A DNA stretch of 36,993 bases from an uncultured bacterium. Lineage in GTDB: Bacteria > Verrucomicrobiota > Kiritimatiellia > RFP12 > UBA1067. The stretch covers positions 1 through 36,993 of the forward strand of contig CACXRO010000009.1 in assembly GCA_902770045.1 (NCBI GenBank). Reading direction: 5' to 3'. Within the stretch, counting starts at the first letter, position 1. Each line of letters begins with the position of its first letter. Under the pieces are notes generated by a model that was not told the DNA's origin, made no database searches, and saw only the letters and a list, made by a program, of their open reading frames with translations. Made by a program: the position numbers and the translations under genes. Of the stretch, positions 35,506-36,993 are shown piece by piece.

Positions 35506-36993
35506 TCACTTGACGACGGGGATGGTGATGGTGGCGATAGTGTAGGCGGGCACCACCAGGCTCGCCGCGTCGCCGTCGTACTCGGCCTCGATCGTCGGCT
35601 TCGGCTCGCCGGGGATCTGGTGCACGAAGATCCGCTTCTCGTCGGGGCAGCTGAAGGTGCGGTAGTGCGCGCGGCCGGGCTTGGCGCCGGTCATCGCCAG
35701 CGTCGGCTTCCAGTCGAAGTCGAGGGAGTTGCAGACGAGGATGGCGATCGAGGTGCGGTCGGGGTTGGTCGCGAGCACCCATTCCGCGTTGCCCTTGTTC
35801 TTCGGCTTGCTCTTGGGATCCGCCCCATAGGTGAGCCAGCCGACCATCGCATGGTGGAAGCCATAGAAGACGTTGGCGCTCCAGTAGCTCGAGTTGGTGA
35901 TCGAGCCGCCGCCGCCGGTGCCGTGGTCCATGATGAGCGGGTGGGCGATGAGCGCCTGGTTGTACATGCTGAAAACCGGGCCCACCGGACCGGTCTCGAT
36001 GCGCGGACGGCCGGTGAAGTCCGGGTCGGTGAAGTCGCGCCCGGCGGGATCCCACTGGACGTACCACGAGCCGTCGCCGGTGGCGATGTTGAACCCGCCG
36101 GCGAGCGAGTTGCAGCTGTGGAGGTTGATCGAGTCGATGTTCGGCTGGCAGATGCAGGCAAGCGCGTAGTGGGCCTTGAAGATCGACGACGAGTGCATCT
36201 GCTGGCAGCGGCAGTCCTCGTCGGAGCGCTCGCGCCATTCGGTGATCCACACCCGCTTGTCCTTCACCTCGGGGAACGCCTTCGCGAAGTTGCGGATGCG
36301 CGCGAAGCCGCTCGCGCCACAGCCGTAGGCGGCGTCGCCGCCGTAGAAGTGGTAGATGACGTGCGAGCAGAGGTCGAGGCAGTTGGAGAAGGCGACGATG
36401 AAGCGCCCCGACCACTGGTTGATCTTGTTGAAGCCGAACTCTGAGCCACCCTCGAACCACTTGTCCACCGCGGTGGAGCGCGCGCGGACCGCCGCTACGT
36501 CGGGGTCGCCGTCGCGGTACTCGGCGATGGAGAAGCCGATCTCGGCCTCGGGGAAGATGCGCTTCATCTCGGGGACGATCTCGGACCAGCGCGCGGCGAA
36601 CTTCTCCGGCTCGCTGCCGAAGTACGGCTCGTTGCCGAGCTCGAAGCCGATCACCTGGTCCTGGAAGCCGTTGTCGACGATCCACTGGACCATCTCGAGG
36701 ATCTTCTCCTTGACGACAGTGATGTCGTCGGTGCGCGCAAACGGCAGGTAGTTGGTGGTGACGCCGTAGTTCTCGAGGCAGAGGAGGATCCTGATGCCGT
36801 GGTCCTTGCGCCACTGCCAGATCTTATCTGGCGCGACGAACGTGGTGTTCGGGTACTTCCTGCGGAACTCCTCGCGCTCGGCGTCGGTCTTCAGCCGCTG
36901 GTAGGCCATCGACTGGTTCCAGTCCTCGTTGGCGCTCCACTGCTTTACCACGTAGGCGCCGGACTTCTGGAACTGCTCCCAGAGCGCGTCGGG
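35506..36993 (-). CDS. Clan-A-like glycoside hydrolase, partial (runs off right edge)
   Basis: The frame is open from the right edge to the TGA at 35506. The visible 495 residues (including 14 before the in-frame GTG at 36951) lack the N-terminus and signal peptide. It has the clan GH-A pattern: QDQVIGFELGNEPYFGSEPEK with the acid/base NEP, and VWITEWRERSDEDCRC with the nucleophile Glu in ITEW. A beta-sandwich-like C-terminus (EWVLATNPDRTSIAILVCNSLDF, YTIATITIPVVK) follows. It may be a GH39/GH51/GH79-like exo-enzyme acting on arabinosyl, xylosyl or glucuronosyl residues; the family cannot be set from here. It is paired with a dead paralogue downstream. Confidence 0.82.
   Translation of the reverse strand, partial: PDALWEQFQKSGAYVVKQWSANEDWNQSMAYQRLKTDAEREEFRRKYPNTTFVAPDKIWQWRKDHGIRILLCLENYGVTTNYLPFARTDDITVVKEKILEMVQWIVDNGFQDQVIGFELGNEPYFGSEPEKFAARWSEIVPEMKRIFPEAEIGFSIAEYRDGDPDVAAVRARSTAVDKWFEGGSEFGFNKINQWSGRFIVAFSNCLDLCSHVIYHFYGGDAAYGCGASGFARIRNFAKAFPEVKDKRVWITEWRERSDEDCRCQQMHSSSIFKAHYALACICQPNIDSINLHSCNSLAGGFNIATGDGSWYVQWDPAGRDFTDPDFTGRPRIETGPVGPVFSMYNQALIAHPLIMDHGTGGGGSITNSSYWSANVFYGFHHAMVGWLTYGADPKSKPKNKGNAEWVLATNPDRTSIAILVCNSLDFDWKPTLAMTGAKPGRAHYRTFSCPDEKRIFVHQIPGEPKPTIEAEYDGDAASLVVPAYTIATITIPVVK

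Overview
This is a GC-rich bacterial chromosome window. The gene content suggests a Gram-negative member of the Planctomycetes-Verrucomicrobia-Chlamydiae group, most likely Kiritimatiellota/Lentisphaerota-like and living on animal glycans. That placement is an inference. It rests on LL-diaminopimelate aminotransferase (dapL), CMP-KDO synthesis (kdsB), an O-antigen ligase, a TonB receptor, Lpo-type lipoproteins and several secreted glycan enzymes (GH20, sialate O-acetylesterase, two clan-A-like glycosidases). Everything here appears chromosomal. I see no IS element, CRISPR array or integrase.

Layout from left to right. 2-487 is the end of an unrecognised gene. 599-4745 (+) is a tightly overlapped operon kdsB-azlC-azlD-ligA, in which AzlD carries an ExbD/TolR-like C-terminal domain. 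4763-9480 (-) is a two-gene polyketide-synthase-like unit, KS then AT-DH-DH-PPTase. Every condensing, acyl-transfer and dehydratase catalytic residue I can place is substituted, while the C-terminal phosphopantetheinyl transferase looks intact. A sialate O-acetylesterase (9488-11068) lies just upstream of it. 11148-11549 is a secreted-domain fragment, probably broken. 11662-16253 (-) is a five-gene envelope lipoprotein cassette: COG3014-like, GLQIG-repeat protein, PEGA/CsgG-like protein, YcfL, LpoB. Next come a GH20 hexosaminidase (16365-17894) and an orphan P-loop ATPase (17919-19094) with a perfect 18-bp palindrome upstream. 19269-25359 (-) is an overlapping operon dxr-rseP-ispG-O-antigen ligase-dapL. 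A MATE exporter (-) and a short ComEC-like protein (+) diverge from a repeat-rich promoter region near 27030-27140. The + strand then carries an NSS-family symporter, tRNA-Ile2(CAU) and panB. The right end (-) carries a clan-A-like glycoside hydrolase (cut by the window edge), an apparently catalytically dead paralogue, tmk, a delta-prime-like holB and a TonB-dependent siderophore-type receptor.

Two themes cross the window. One is a recurring extended -10 promoter, close to TTTGGTATAATACGCAC, in front of eight transcription units. In five of them the start codon lies only 8-12 nt after the -10 hexamer, which implies leaderless or nearly leaderless mRNAs. The other is pseudo-enzymes: the PKS-like pair and the GH paralogue keep their folds but have lost their catalytic residues.
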